Position numbers and translations under genes: made by a program
Source of the DNA: Chrysopilus asiliformis
Lineage: Eukaryota; Arthropoda; Insecta; Diptera; Rhagionidae
Direction of reading: 5' to 3'
DNA: 64,000 nucleotides
Assembly (NCBI GenBank): GCA_964034945.1
Contig: OZ035962.1
Span: 8,755,789 to 8,819,788, forward strand
In this document: one piece after another, positions 1 to 13,159 of the stretch
Layout: the number at the start of each line of letters is the position of its first letter
Numbering within the stretch: position 1 is the first letter of the stretch
Notes under the pieces: model-generated
Told to the model about the DNA's origin: nothing
The model's database searches: none
What the model saw: the letters and a program-made list of their open reading frames with translations, nothing else

Positions 1-2258
1 CAGAAGTTCATTTCCAAGCTTCTTCCCGACGAGAAAGTCATACAATTTGACAAAGAAGCCGAGGCATTAAATATTTTACGAAGGATTGGTGATCAGAAGC
101 GTAATGTTATTCATAATAAGGCAAATCGTCCACATCTGTTTGGCGAACATGTCGAATTTTCGAATAATACCACGGATAGCACCACAGGAACTCTGAAAGT
201 CACAGGATTTCTGCGTGGCACCCCACTCAATGTTAATGGTTTGGTTCATGTGCCCGGCCTTGGGGATTTTCAACTAAATCAGATTGATGCTCCTTCCGAT
301 CCATACAAATTAGAAAAATCAAAAGATGATGCAGAGAGCTCTGATGCCCAGGGCAGTGTGAAGATTTTGGCGAGAGCGGATCCTTTGAAACAAACTAGTT
401 TACAACGGGAAAATATACCAGATGAAATGGACGCGGAACAAACTTGGCCAACTGAAGAGGAAATTGCAATGGCGAATGAAGAAACTCGTAAAACCAAATT
501 GATTAAAAAAGTCCCGAAGGGCATGAGTGCGTATCAGGCTTGCTGGATACCAGATGTCGAAGAAGTTCCAGATAATGACAGTGGAGACGAAGAAGGTGAC
601 AGTGATGGGGATGACGATGATGAGGTATTAAATCGGAAATTTCGTCAAGTTTTTGGTAATTTAATTAACTTTAATTTTAGGAATTTATGTCATGCGACTC
701 GGGACAAGAATCCGAATATGAAATGGACGATGCAAGAGACGAAGATGTTGAAGAATTCGATACAATAACCGTTTCTGAAGGCCCCGTTAATGATGAGAAA
801 TATGATTTGGGTAATTATTATTCATGCTACTTTCAAACCCCATGCCTTTTCTTGGCAATCTCTTCCTTCCCTTCACACTCTGCCACCATCTCGAAACCAT
901 TTCTTATTTATTTTCACTGTATTAAACAGTGATATGGAAGTGTGAATGAGAAGCCTCTCTATTTTCTCGTTCAATCATTAATAAGTAATTTTTTTTTATA
1001 TATCTTAACGTTTCCCGCCGAATCCTTTAAAAACATTCGCATTTCTTCTGCACTTTTAATACCTATTATTAATCATTTTAGCAATGGACCTTCAGGAAGA
1101 ACGTGAAACTCTTCAAAAAATCAAAGAAGCTCGTGCAGATCAATTGTGGCCTGATGAGATTGACATATCCGACGATGTCGCCAAAAGGGTGCGCTTCCAA
1201 AAATACAGAGGCCTTGAATCATTCAGGTATGCTCTCCAACAAATTAAATAAAGAACAAAATTTTATGTGATTTTATGCAGAACATCACCCTGGGATGTCA
1301 AGGAAAACCTACCAAGTGACTACGCTAGAATCTATCAATTCAAAAACTTCGACAGAACTAAGAGGAGAATGATTAAGGAAGCAGATGATGTCGATGGAGC
1401 CATGGTATAAATCCTGTTTCTTTTACATTGGAGAAATTCTAACAAAACTAATTTTTCACAGCCTGGATGGTATTTAACTTTGCACATTGCAAATGTGCCC
1501 ACAGACAAATGGAATAGTTTTAAATCAGCTCAACAGACAGAGAATCTGGTGGTTTATGGGATTTTACCACATGAAAATCAAATGTCTGTAATGAATGTGA
1601 TTTTAAAACGTATGCCCGATTCAGAAATGCCAATTAAATCAAAGGAAAAATTAATTGTTCAATGCGGGTATCGACGGTTTGTTGTTAATCCAATATTTAG
1701 TCAGCATACAAATGGGAGCAAACATAAGGTAAATTAACGATTTTAAAAAACAATTCAATAACAATCGAATGATTTTTTTTTCAATATTTTCAGTACGAAA
1801 GATTCTTTAGGCCACACACAACAGTCGTGGCAACTTTCTATGCACCGATTCAATTTCCACCAGCACCAATTTTATGCTTCGTGGAGAATCCCAATACAAC
1901 TTTATCTTTGATAGCTCGAGGCTGTGTCTTATCATGCAACCCAGATCGAGTAGTTTTGAAACGCGTCGTTCTTAGTGGCCATCCCTACAAAATAAATAGG
2001 AAGACTGCTACCATTAGATACATGTTCCACAATAAGGACGATGTTGCATATTTCAAACCTATTAAACTACGCACGAAATGTGGCCGTCTCGGACACATTA
2101 AGGAGTCGTTGGGTACTCATGGTCATATGAAATGCGTTTTCGATGGACAATTAAAATCTTTTGATACTGTGCTCTTGTATTTGTACAAGAGAGTATTCCC
2201 GAAATGGACTTATGAAGATTTAATTGTTGCCTGCAATGACTCTAATGAAATGCAGTAG
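1..2258 (+). CDS. Tsr1: Tsr1, pre-rRNA-processing/40S maturation GTPase-like protein, 3' part (5' end off the window)
   Basis: Exons: <1-624, 681-810, 1082-1226, 1281-1404, 1462-1728 and 1794-2258, all with GT-AG introns and consistent phase. This gives 584 residues plus a stop. The family is usually about 800 residues, so roughly the N-terminal 200 are missing and the open frame continues through base 1. Family-typical stretches are FRTSPWD-like at the exon 3/4 junction, [18 protein letters not shown] and [11 protein letters not shown] near the C-terminus, and an acidic E/D-rich block ending exon 1. Tsr1 is a translational-GTPase-like factor related to Bms1. It binds late 40S precursors in nucleus and cytoplasm and blocks early joining of translation factors. 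A poly(A) signal (AATAAA) lies at 2282, directly after the stop. Family assignment is confident; only the N-terminal domain cannot be checked. Confidence 0.95.
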
Positions 2259-3052
2259 AAATGCTTATAACTTTATTCTATAATAAAATAAAATATATTT
2301 TATTTAAAATAAAACCATTTTTACTAAATTGTTTACTTTCACGTTATTTATATAATATAAAATTCACTTTTTTATGTTCAGTTAAAAATTTCGCCTCAAA
2401 TTTCGTAATGAACAATACCGGGTCCAGTTTGATGTTGTTGGTGGGTCACAAAAAAAATATATAGACAAAAAGTGTTTAAAATACAATTTTACCCCTTCCC
2501 ATACAAACGACAACATTTTTTTCTCAAAAACGGTACATATTGTTGAAAATATTAATATGTGTTTGGAATGCATAACACTTCCATACTCAAAAATTCAATC
2601 GGGCCACTCTTTCCCCTTAGAATTTTTTTTTTACTTTTTATTCGAAAGCGTGCGTAATAAAAAAAATCGTTTGGAATATAATTTTATACAACTTTACCAT
2701 ACATTATATCCAATCGGAGCGACTTGACGGGTTACATATTAACAAACTATTTTCTAGAAAACTGTGCGTCGATGGGAAGGGAGAACCATGAAGACATTTC
2801 TGCAGGCTTAAAATCTCTTTTTGAAATAAATACTAACCGGTAACGACGGGTTCAAAATAAGCGGTAACGACGAGTTCAAGAGCTAATTTCAAATAAATTC
2901 ATAAAAGTCACTAGCACTATGCGCAATATATATAAATTTAAAAAAACGCAATTTTCCACTAACTTTTTCAATACCAGCAGTTGGCTTAGAGTGATTTGGA
3001 ATGTTTAAAAATCAAAAAAAAAAATTTGAAACAAAATTGTAGTTAAAAAAAT
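2259..3052. other. Intergenic region with Tsr1 3' end and a short direct repeat
   Basis: This AT-rich gap holds the Tsr1 poly(A) signal and a short direct repeat: CGGTAACGACGGGTTCAA at 2838-2855 and the same 18-mer with one change at 2862-2879. I see no coding region. It must hold the promoter of the next gene, but no clear core element is visible. Confidence 0.5.
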
Positions 3053-6000
3053 ATGGAAAAAAAATTTGTTCCACTTAACGAAAACCTTGCATCAGATGCA
3101 GATCCTCGCAAGATAAAAACATGGAATGAAATAATTAAAAAAAATGACGCAATGCTTAATTTAGAAGATTTTAACGGTAAAGAAAAAACACCAATTCTTA
3201 ATCAATTAAAAAATTCCGAAAAAGAGCTACAATCTCGTTTGAGAAATCGAAAAGCTGTAAAAGAAAAGGATTTGAAAAATACTAAGCCGAAATGTGATTT
3301 CTACAAAGAATGTGTAAAATTAAGAAAAACGCCCGCAGAAATGCGAAAGAATGCTAAAGAACGTGAAGAACTCATTCAAAAGAAAGAAGAATCAGATAAA
3401 TGCTATTTGGATGTATTTAATGAACATTTCAGCACAGAAAAAACGTCCGAAGAAAAAATTATCAAACTAGACAGCCCAACCTTTATTGAATCTACAAAAC
3501 CCAGAAAACATTCCGAATTTTCAAAGAGCGTCACATTTTTGCCATCAAAGAAAATTGTAAGCAAATTTAATATTTTTAGTGCTGTTGTATTGAAAAACGT
3601 TTTTTATTAGCTTGATATAAAAAAGCCGAGAAGTTATATTTTCATAAATGAAACAAATGTGTCTTCAAACTCGTCTCTACCTTGTGATATTTATAATCCA
3701 AGACTTCTTCAAAAGCAATTCGAAGAAGACTTTCAAAATTTCGAAGTGGTAGATCGTGATGGGAAATTAATGGTTCGAATTGAAAATGATGTATTGGGCG
3801 ATAAAAATTTTCAATGTTTATTTTATCACCATTCAGATCGTAAATTTAAAGATACATAAAAATGTGTTGTTTGATAATTTATTAATTGTTTTCTAGACAC
3901 GGTAATTGCAAAAGAGTCTAAATTTTTTGAAATACCATCGACTATTGCGCTAGGATTTACTCCACTAACAATCTTTGGAACAGAAAGAATTGATAAAGAA
4001 TCAATTGCGAAAAATAGGTAAAGTTACTATTAAAAAAATTTTATTTACAAATTTTAATTAAATTTTAACAAAACGTGTTCTCGATCCCACATAAAATTCG
4101 CCTACATATTTCCATGTATAGCAGGATTTCACAATATTTTTTCAAAAATTCCAGTTCCAGGCGGCTTACAGCAATATATTTCAGTATTTTGTGTGGCGTA
4201 AAACGTCTAATGCTACATTTACACGAATGACAAATTTGTCATTTTTTTCTTGTCATTATGTTAATTCCCGTGTAAATGGCATAATTTTTGTAATTTTTTC
4301 TGTCAGAAAATGTCAATCTCTCATAAAAGAATGAACTTGTCCATTCTTTTATGCCAGATTGTCATTCGTGCAAACGCAATATTAGTTATGACAAAAGTTG
4401 AATACTAAAGTTGTCATCTATATATATAAAAATGGAAGGGGGATGAACCGCGAAGCGGTTCGGGGCGCAGCCCCTAGTAACTAATATTGCGTTTGCACGA
4501 ATGACAATCTGGCATAAAAGAATGGACAAAAAAGATTGACATTTTCTGACAGAAAAAATTACAAAAATTATGCCATTTACACGGGAATTAACATAATGAC
4601 AAGAAAAAAATGACAAATTTGTCATTCGTGTAAATGTAGCATAAAACTGCATTTTGAAGGCAAAATTAAAAAAAAAAAGGATTACAATACAATTCTTTAA
4701 AAAAAATATGCTGCAAGCAACAAATTTTGTCATTCAAGAACAAATAAACTTCAATTTTATTTAAAAAATCATTAAAGTTGAGGCATCTTCCTTAAAAAAA
4801 ACTTGATAGTATTTTTATAAATCCACCACTTTTCGCTTTTTGTAAAAAGTTGATTTTTTTTTAAATGCCCTAACCGTATTTTTTTAATTTCACATTTCTT
4901 AGCGCGCAATTACGGGCCTTTTAAAATGTTTGATAGCTCTTACAAACAGTGTTGTATAATTATTAAAATGTACGAAATATATATACCCATTTCATTCACA
5001 TGAGCGTTGAATAAACCTAATTTTCTTTAATTTAGGAACATCTTCATGGCTTGCATTTTTGTGGCATTTGGTTACGTATTTGTAACACCAGAAACGGATT
5101 GGGATGAAGATGTCGTTGACGAAATAATTTCTGATGGTACGGATTTATGGGAGAAAAGTTTAGAATACCAAAGTAAAAGCCATATTAACCGTTTCAATAT
5201 AATCCCATATTTAAATGTTGAAGAAAAAACGCTAATTGTGGGTGTAGACTCACCCACATTCGAAGGCGAATTAAACAATGATGAAAGAAATGCTGAAAAT
5301 ATTCTTGAAGCGCTAACTCAATTTTTCAAAAATCATCGATATTGCTTATTTTTTTGCAAAGATTTATATCTTTTGATATGGAGAAGATGTAATAATTATA
5401 ATATTTTCGATCCGAATGGAAGAGCAACGAATTGTTCTTCTGATATTGAACATGGACAACCAGCTCTAATAACGGTTAAACATATCGATTACGTTGCACA
5501 CGTGATACTAAATTTGAGTAATTTGTCAAAAACTGATTATTTTCAAATATCTGACATAATTTTAGAAGAATTTGGTCCAGAAATAGATATAGATATGCTT
5601 TTAGTTAAAAAACCAAAAGAAAAGAAGAAAACTTTTGTTACCGTTAATCGATTTTTTGGAATTATTCGTGGATCCATTGGACTTGCGCCACCCGAGGACG
5701 ATTACAATAACCCTTCAATGCTAGTATCTTGTTTTGCAATACTTTATGCGGAAATAGATCCGCCATTATTTTGGAAAAGTAACGTAATTGATGGACTCAT
5801 AAAATTTTCGGTCAAGGCCTACGTTCGATTAGTGAAGGAGAAAAAAATTTCAGATTTTTCCGTCAGAGATATTCCAAATGTGTTGAATTTCGGGAATTTT
5901 CGTGCCGAATTAAAAACCATCGCTTTTCGAAGTTCTGGCCAAATCCGGGAGTGTAAATCCTATAAGACATCTACTTTAACGTTTGCAATTAAGGCATTTT

Positions 6001-9000
6001 TTGAAGCAGACCAAAGTGGGATCCTTTGCTTGAATAACACAGCACTAGGAATCTGGCGTGATGGACTTCTGTTTTACGTTTTCGATACCTTCGAAAGGGG
6101 GAAAGTTGGAGAGTTTGTAGATGAGGACGACGATGAAGAAGATGGAGCAGGATGTTTACAAATTCACAGTACTTTGGATTCAATGTGTCGCGCGTTATTT
6201 AGAAACTCAATGGACATTGCACCAGGCGGGAACTTTTTTTTACATGCCGTACGCATTACCAAAATCACAACAGAATCGGTATTTGAAAAAGAAACTAATG
6301 AGAAAACTTTTAACGGATTGATGTTGAAATTTCCAATTTCCTGTAGTAGATCGTTAGAAAAACGAGAGTGTGGTGCGTTCCAAACAACGATGGGCCCAAG
6401 TAACTTTCCTAGAAAATGCCTGTCGGTCCTCAGTCTAACACCTTGCAAAAGGACTTGTTCCGAAAGCGAAGTATATGAAAAAGAAAAACGGGATAAACGA
6501 AAAAAGCGGAAAGAAATAGAACTCAAGGTAAGTTCCGAAAGTCTAGAATCACTGGATTCCTATGAAAAGTTACCAGAATTTGATGATATCGATTTGGTAG
6601 ATGAAACACTCGAAGAATTGTTCAATGCAGTGATTGACCAAGCTGTTTGTCGTGAAGAAAATAATTCTAAGGGAGTCGGAAAAAGTAAAAAAATTCTTCT
6701 CAAATCCGATTTAAAACAATTGAAATATCTACAAAAATTACTGAAACAAGGCCAGGATTATGATAATTTTTATGAATCCTTTAAAACTAAACCCACCATT
6801 ATTGAATCACCGAATTTATCGGAAGAACTTTTGGAGGCAACGAATTTTACGCAATTTCCAGATGGAAGCTGGATAATTCGTGGAACACAGGTTTTAGTAG
6901 AGGATAGTCTGGAATTTGGACTTTTGTCGGGATTATTAGCCTTGGTAATGGCTACCAAGTACGACGTAAAAACATGGACTCAAGAATTAATCGATTATGT
7001 AATAAACAACTTGGGGTCCTTCAAAGATTCACTGGGAGTAACAGAAAGTTTAGTAACATTTTTTGACTCAAGAGATTTCAATGTCCAAATTGGATCACAA
7101 ATTTTTCACATTGAATTGGGAACCGTTTTTACCGGCAGAATAAGTAAATTACATGCAATTTTAATAAAATTATTAGAAGAAAATGACAAATTAATCATAA
7201 TAATGAGAAATTTTGCTTGTTCCTTGGTTAAAACGAAGAATTTCTTTTATGTGTTCATGGGCCATAAATTGAATATCGTTGGCACTAGAACGGAAGACGG
7301 GGATAAATCTTGCATGATAAGATTTAATAGCATTAATGATACTTTTAGAAAAATAAAATTTAATGCGAGTAGAGGACAAAAGGACAATAAGTATGTGAAA
7401 ATTATTACTGTTTCTATAAAGGAGGAAAAGGAAAACAATTTAAATCGATTCCTTAATATGAGTGAATCCAGGGAAAATAAACTTTATCAACAGGAAACTG
7501 CGAACTTAACAAAATTAAAGAAAACTCTTGCTGGGAAACAAGCATTCATAAATAGTGAGATTGCAAATGAAGAACTTCGAATTAAAAATTTTAGCAAGCA
7601 AATTTCAGGGAGAAAACAAACAGCTTCCAGTAAAAGTGAAGAAAGTTTAAAAAATCAAAATTTAAATGCGGATTTAAATGAAGAAATGAAGGAAAATGAA
7701 AGCAGTTTTGATGAAAATGATCAGAATTCAAAAAAGTTGTCTGAAAATTCAATTAATTCGAATCAAAATAGTGACTCCTTAAATTCGATTCAGAATAAAA
7801 CAGCACCGGAAAAGTCTGAAATGCCGGAAGTGGGATACTGTTTAAGAGAAACGGATTGCCTATTCAAAATCCAAGGAACTCTCTCGTTAAAGAACCGTGG
7901 TGTAGAATCGAGAACCACAATTAAATCATGTCATTTTGCAACAATTTATGCGCTACTTTCTGCTGTTCATTATCCAATTTATCAGTGGAGTTCGCAACGA
8001 GTAGATGAAGTTATTAAAAATGCCCAGGAATTATATCTCAAATGTAAAAATCCTGCCATGTGTTGCTTACGAATTATAAAAAATCTCAAAATTGATGGAT
8101 ATATTTACAAAATTATTGTGAAGCGTTTTGAAATTAACGAAGAAAAGGGACCAAAACAAATTCAGGCAGCTATTGAAATGTTGATAAGAACGCGAAAATA
8201 TTTCATAATACAATTTAAAAATGTCTCATTTGCTGTTTTTAAAGATAGCTACTTTCATTTATTTGATTCTTACAGCAGCTTGGATGTTCTTTCAAAATCT
8301 AAAACATCCTTAGATAAAGAGTGTCCTGAAAAGGATCAGATTTGGCCGGATAAAAACACTGCATCGTGGATTTTACTTGGAAATATTACAGAAATGTTGG
8401 AATATATTCGGCCCAGAACTGTTGATCTTGAATTTAAATTATACATTATTGACATAGTCTCCTATAGAAAAGTTCCCAAGATATCTTTGATAGGCGAACT
8501 CTTATTGAAATCGTCAGAAAATAAATTAATTGAAGAAATAGCTAAACCCCTTCCTCCAGAGTCGGCAGATTGGTTACAAATGAATGCCGGTTTGATACCA
8601 TGGAGTCGTCGAATTTCTGTAAATTCGCTAAATCAAAAAAGAGGACTATCAATGAGCAAATGGAACCAATTCGATATTGAGATTTCTGGTGAATTGTTCT
8701 CACTCTGGGGTGATTTGCATCCGTTAGCTTCCGTTTTCAAGGAATCACGTGGCAAGCAATACTTGGCTGTTAACGTTATCGCATGTTGTTTAGTAAAACT
8801 ATTTCCTGTCGAAGAATGGAACAAAGACATACTAAATTCGACAGTTATTTATGGCGAGAACTATCTTAAAATGAGTATGGCGAATATCCAAACAAAAGAC
8901 TATGAACTTTCACTGGAAGACCTCTCGTCTGAATATATGCTTAACAATGATATAAAATTCAAAATTAATTTTAAATACATCTTATATGGGGAATTATACA

Positions 9001-9329
9001 ATTTAAAAGAACAAAAGCCTAATTTAAGTAGCGCACTAACATATTTCTTCAAACATTACCATCATGGAATCATTCAAGCTATGAATAAATCACTGGCATT
9101 TGGGAAAACCGATAGTGGATTGTATTTTATGTTTGATTGTCAAAGCGCTGGTCATCCACTATTCGAAGAGAATCAGGGAGCATCCTATGTTTTGCTGTGC
9201 ACATCACTAGAAAAACTTTTGTACTGCATAACCGTTACGTTAAATATTCCATACTACAACATGGAATTTTACTTACATGCAATTTCTGTGAAAATAAATT
9301 TAAACAATTCAAAACCCAATGACTCTTAA
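3053..9329 (+). CDS. Uncharacterised 1715-residue protein built from five degenerate repeats of one domain
   Basis: Exons 3053-3556, 3611-3839, 3897-4017 and 5036-9329 join in phase to give 1715 residues. I do not recognise a named gene. Residues 1-170 are lysine/glutamate-rich and probably coiled. From about 250 onward the same layout recurs five times (starts near 253, 492, 892, 1227 and 1497): a short hydrophobic strand with a Gly (IRGSIGL, IRGTQVL, IQGTLSL, ISGELFS), a helix, a W followed about 7 residues later by an Ile/Val-rich helix, then a strand pair ending in YNIFDPNGR, YVFDTFERG, FYVFMGHKL, FHLFDSYSS or YFMFDCQSA. Low-complexity K/S/E/N linkers sit near 750-865 and 1075-1215. The layout resembles papain-like ubiquitin-protease folds, but a Cys/His pair is not conserved across copies; in the last copy a Tyr follows the Gln of SRGKQ. 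I infer a pseudo-enzyme scaffold. Exon 4 alone encodes 1431 residues. A poly(A) signal is at 9403. Confidence 0.85.
4211..4641. mobile_element. Foldback MITE copy 1 (PIF/Harbinger-like), interrupted by a small Helitron-like insertion
   Basis: The arms start TGCTACATTTACACGAATGA and are inverted across the whole element. TAA lies immediately outside both ends (4208-4210 and 4642-4644), which fits the 3-bp TWA target duplication of PIF/Harbinger elements. Without the insertion at 4417-4477 this copy is 370 bp; it has lost about 16 bp of one arm relative to the other two copies. It sits in intron 3 of the five-repeat gene. There is no transposase. Confidence 0.9.
4417..4477 (+). mobile_element. 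61-bp minimal Helitron-like insertion
   Basis: Starts TCTATATATATAAAAATGG and ends with a GGGGC-GCA-GCCCC hairpin followed by CTAG. A second hairpin, AACCGCGAAGCGGTT, precedes it. It lies between A (4416) and T (4478), the Helitron target rule, with no target duplication. It is inserted in the loop of the foldback MITE; the other two copies lack it. Only the two termini remain. Confidence 0.75.
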
Positions 9330-11017
9330 TGAACAAAATTTCTCCAAATTGTAGCAATTTTTGAATAATTATAAATTAAAGGCCTAAATAATTTAAGTAT
9401 TTAATAAAAATCGTTTTTTAATGCTATTTGTAAACTCGTTTTAACGAAACCAAAAATTCCCTTTAGTTCACATGTCCCTTGGTCCATTTTTGACCAAAAT
9501 GAAAATTAGTTTTTATCTTACAGAAATAGTTTGTAGTACATTGTTTTTTTTTTTAATTTTAACCGTCAAGCAGCGACAGAAAATATTCACACTAAAAAAG
9601 TGTGATTTTATCTCTCTATTAACATGTTCCAACGGACTGGGGAGTGCTCGAGAAATGTTTTTTTTTTGGCAAAATTAAGAGGTCAACATTTTTCATGAAG
9701 ACAATACTATATTATACTTGGGATAAGAAAGTAAAAAACGGATGTTGGAAATAAAAACATTACATTGTCATACACAATTATTTCTTGTACCTTCTTCAGA
9801 AATTCATATTTTAACGCTTAAAACATTTAGTTCTTGGGAAAATTATTTTGATTTAGTTAAATCTGTTATATTTATTCAAATTTGTTATAAGAGACTAGAA
9901 ATATTGACGCCTTTTTGGTAGCTGACTTTCTATTTAACGTATTGAGTGTAAAAATTTATTTCTCCGTTTATTTCGTTGTTGCGAAAATGTCCTCTGTTGT
10001 CTATGTTCAAAATAAAGACCTCGTGCGCCACTCCTAAGTTCGATTTGATCGGTTTTTTAAAATTTTTACAAATGTGTAAAATTTTTACAAAACTACCTTT
10101 GACTTGGAATTGAATTTGAATTCAAAACAGACTAACTATTTAGCCAAAGTTACTGCACAATTTTCTTTTTAATAAAATTTCTACTACAAAAACGAAAATC
10201 TTGAATTGTTTTAATATAGTTTATTGCGAATATATAACTCATATGGCCTAAGATAATTTATATTAAATGTCTTACAAGTTTATGTATAAATTACAATTTT
10301 ATGATGCATGTCTCTCATTTGTTTATCATTCTTAATATCTGTTATTTTATGAAGTTTCTTTTGTTTTGTTCGTTTTTCATTTTATCTTTTGTAACTATGA
10401 AAAATTATTTACATCAAATGTAATATTTTAATTTTGTTTTTAACATATTTTCATATTAAATTTACTGGTTTTCTGATTTTTGTCTAAAGAAAATTTCTGT
10501 CACATTCTTTTAGTTAAATTTAATCGAAATTTAAAGAAAAACTTTTTTCGCATTGTGTATTAAAGCAATTATCTCGATCAAATTATTTGGTATGTTCCAC
10601 TGGTTGTTATTTATATTATTTAAAAAAAAAAAGATTAAACACGCAAAATTCTTTTATTTTCTAAAAAAAATGAAACAATGGATTGTAATTCAACTGTAAG
10701 AATATTCGATGTTGTTATAAATGTCACAAAAATAATTCGGGTTTAGTTTTGAAAAGAAATTAAAATTCAGATGTAATAATGGTAAAATTTTCAATTTACA
10801 ATATATGAAAATTTTGTTTTCGTGCACTAGAATAGCATTGATTTTTGATTACAGATTTTTTTATTTTTTTAAGAAAATTATATTTTTTAGTTTCATTTGC
10901 CGTTTGAGAAGAGAAATAGAAAATAACTTTAAAATTGATTACTAGCTTAATTCATTCTTTGCCATCAGTTTAACGACAAGATCACTGTTTCATTTTAATT
11001 TCTTATGAAATGAATTT
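9330..11017. other. Intergenic region between convergent genes
   Basis: Very AT-rich, with the poly(A) signal of the upstream gene at 9403 and the presumed 3' UTR of the DCN1-like gene at its right edge. No coding region, RNA gene or clear repeat was seen. Confidence 0.5.
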
Positions 11018-13159
11018 TCAGCTCGTCGTTTTGTCACTCCTTTTTTGTCGCAACCATTCCACGAATTCGTCCAGCATAACAGGCCCTACAAACATATGCG
11101 ATAATGACATCGATTCTAGGTAATTTAAAATAAAAATACTTACAAGCACCATCAATATCATAATTCGATAGATCGGTGCTAATTGTTCTTGAGAATTCCA
11201 GAATGTTGCACCACTGATCCTTGTTTATAACTTTGTACTTTGACTGCTCTAAAAATTGTGCAAACTCTGAGTATAGGATCCAGCTTTTACCTAGCAGCAA
11301 CTGCAGCATTGCTTTTGCCGTTTCTATATCCATACTACGTTGATCCTTGTCCTAAATTTCATCAATATAAAACATGTTAAAAAATCAGAAGAAAGATTTT
11401 CTTATGTAAATGTTACCCGCGCGAAATCATATGCATATCGATATATGCTTTTAAATGTATTTGGGTCATTTAAAAGATTCTTTAAGTGTTCCAATTTCGA
11501 TTGAACTTTAACAGCCGAATCACATTGTAGCTCTGTCAATCCTCTTATCCATTCGTATTGACTGAAAAAGCCCATTTGACGTGCGTTCATTTTATACGCT
11601 AACACCAGCATGACGACATTCTCTGGTTCAACTCCAATATCTTCACAGAATTTCTCCATGCCTTCTGGTCCTATAAGAAAAATTTATTAGCGAATTGCAC
11701 AACTATTTTTCAAAGAAAGTAAAACGGAAAACCATTTACCTAGCGTATCGGGTTCTTCTGATGAGGTATAGTCCTTAAACCACGTAATGCAACGCTTAGA
11801 ATTAAATGCATCTTCTGACTTGTATCTTCGTGAACTGAAATAAATTAAAACATATAGTTTTTTCCTCCTTATATGCACTTGTATTGAAAATTGGTTTTTT
11901 GGAAATTAAGGCTATAATGTGCATAAGCTGACTTAAGTCAACTAATGCAATGGTACGACAACACGAAAATTGTATACTCAAACCATAAGTTTCATTTCGG
12001 TTTCGTTGAACTTAAGCAAAGCGACTGGGAGCTGAAAAGTGAAAGAGACAGAACAAGACAATTTGTCAAAAGTCATGTCGGAAGAAATTGTGAATAGTTT
12101 TTGCGATATTTTAATAGAAAATGTTAGAGACCACAAGTGCTTATTTATAAAAAGTAATTCGCAGTATTTCAACAAATACGATAACGTTTCAACATATGGA
12201 TGTCATATTTTGACAAGACCTTATTCCTTTAAGTTCATTATGGCTTGCTTATGTGCATAAGCAAAATTTCGTTGACTTTTGAAATTTGCTTAAGTCAGCT
12301 TATGCACATTATAGTTGGGCCTTTACTAAAAACGGATTCGGTTAAAAAATATTATTTTATTCGAAAAGTTCGAATGAGACTAATATTGGTTCTTTTGTGT
12401 ATCAAAAACTTCAATTGTGTTTGTATCACGATTCTACTTGCGCACCTGCATTTAGAAGGTCGGTACACTTTCAGTCAGTTTAAATAAAACCGATAGTGAA
12501 TAACATGATAAAACTATGATAAAACTAACATTTCCTGAATTTTGTCCGACATTCTGGACCTGTATCCTTCTTTCTCTCGTTCTTTTTAAAATTTTAAAAT
12601 TCACTGTTTAGCGATTTCCGCGGAAAAAAAACCTTTTGTTTTTCGATATTTGTTGTTATTCTCGAGATATTTTATAATTTTTTTTTTTTTTATTATACAC
12701 ATTGCTCAGTGAAGGAATTCCTAGCATTGTGTTGATACTTTTTCAAGTTTTATATTGCCAAAGTTACGTTAGCGTATTCTTGTTAAAACCAAAACCTTCA
12801 CGTTAGATTTTACATATTTTTCCAAGAGATATCGGACTGAAAATGATTACGCGGATTTTCGTAAATCAGCAATGCCATGTGGACGCTTTTGACTTCATTC
12901 AGCATATAAATTTTCCGCTTTGAAAGCAATTTTCATCAACATAAGTTTCCACAACCGTAAATTAAATAAACAAATTTGACATTTGGACTAAATTAAATTG
13001 CGAAACCCGTTATAAATACGAATACTTTGCAGTCAGCCAAGACTTACGATTTTAACTATAGATTTACCTGGAATAATTGTTCCTTTGTCTCTTTGAAACA
13101 TGCCGATCTTCCTCTGCGGGCCCCATTTCAGTCGTAGCACGTCTTTTACCACGGGGCAT
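11018..13159 (-). CDS. DCUN1D5: DCN1-like protein 5 (cullin neddylation co-E3)
   Basis: Five minus-strand exons: 13068-13159, 11740-11834, 11417-11670, 11144-11351 and 11018-11085. They total 717 nt, 238 residues, matching the usual 237-240. The start, [20 protein letters not shown], is basic like the nuclear-targeting N-termini of DCUN1D4/5. The potentiating neddylation domain fills the rest: [19 protein letters not shown], a helix with [41 protein letters not shown], and the C-terminal [14 protein letters not shown] that binds cullin and the acetylated N-terminus of the E2. The protein helps transfer NEDD8 to cullins and so activates cullin-RING ligases. The first two exons were found from splice logic. 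Intron 1 (1233 bp) carries a MITE. DCUN1D4 is the only close alternative. Confidence 0.93.
11912..12314. mobile_element. MITE-like inverted-repeat element in DCN1-like intron 1
   Basis: Both ends carry CTATAATGTGCATAAGCTGA and continue with ACTTAAG, giving about 26 bp of perfect terminal inverted repeat. A second, nearby GCTTATGTGCATAAGC is subterminal at about 12246. Just inside each end lies TA, so a TA target site is possible, but the exact boundary is uncertain. The open frame at 12039-12260 lies inside the element and looks like chance. Confidence 0.7.

Noticed and set aside
12039..12260. 73-codon plus-strand frame
   Set aside because: It lies inside the MITE in DCN1-like intron 1 and shows no recognisable protein features.
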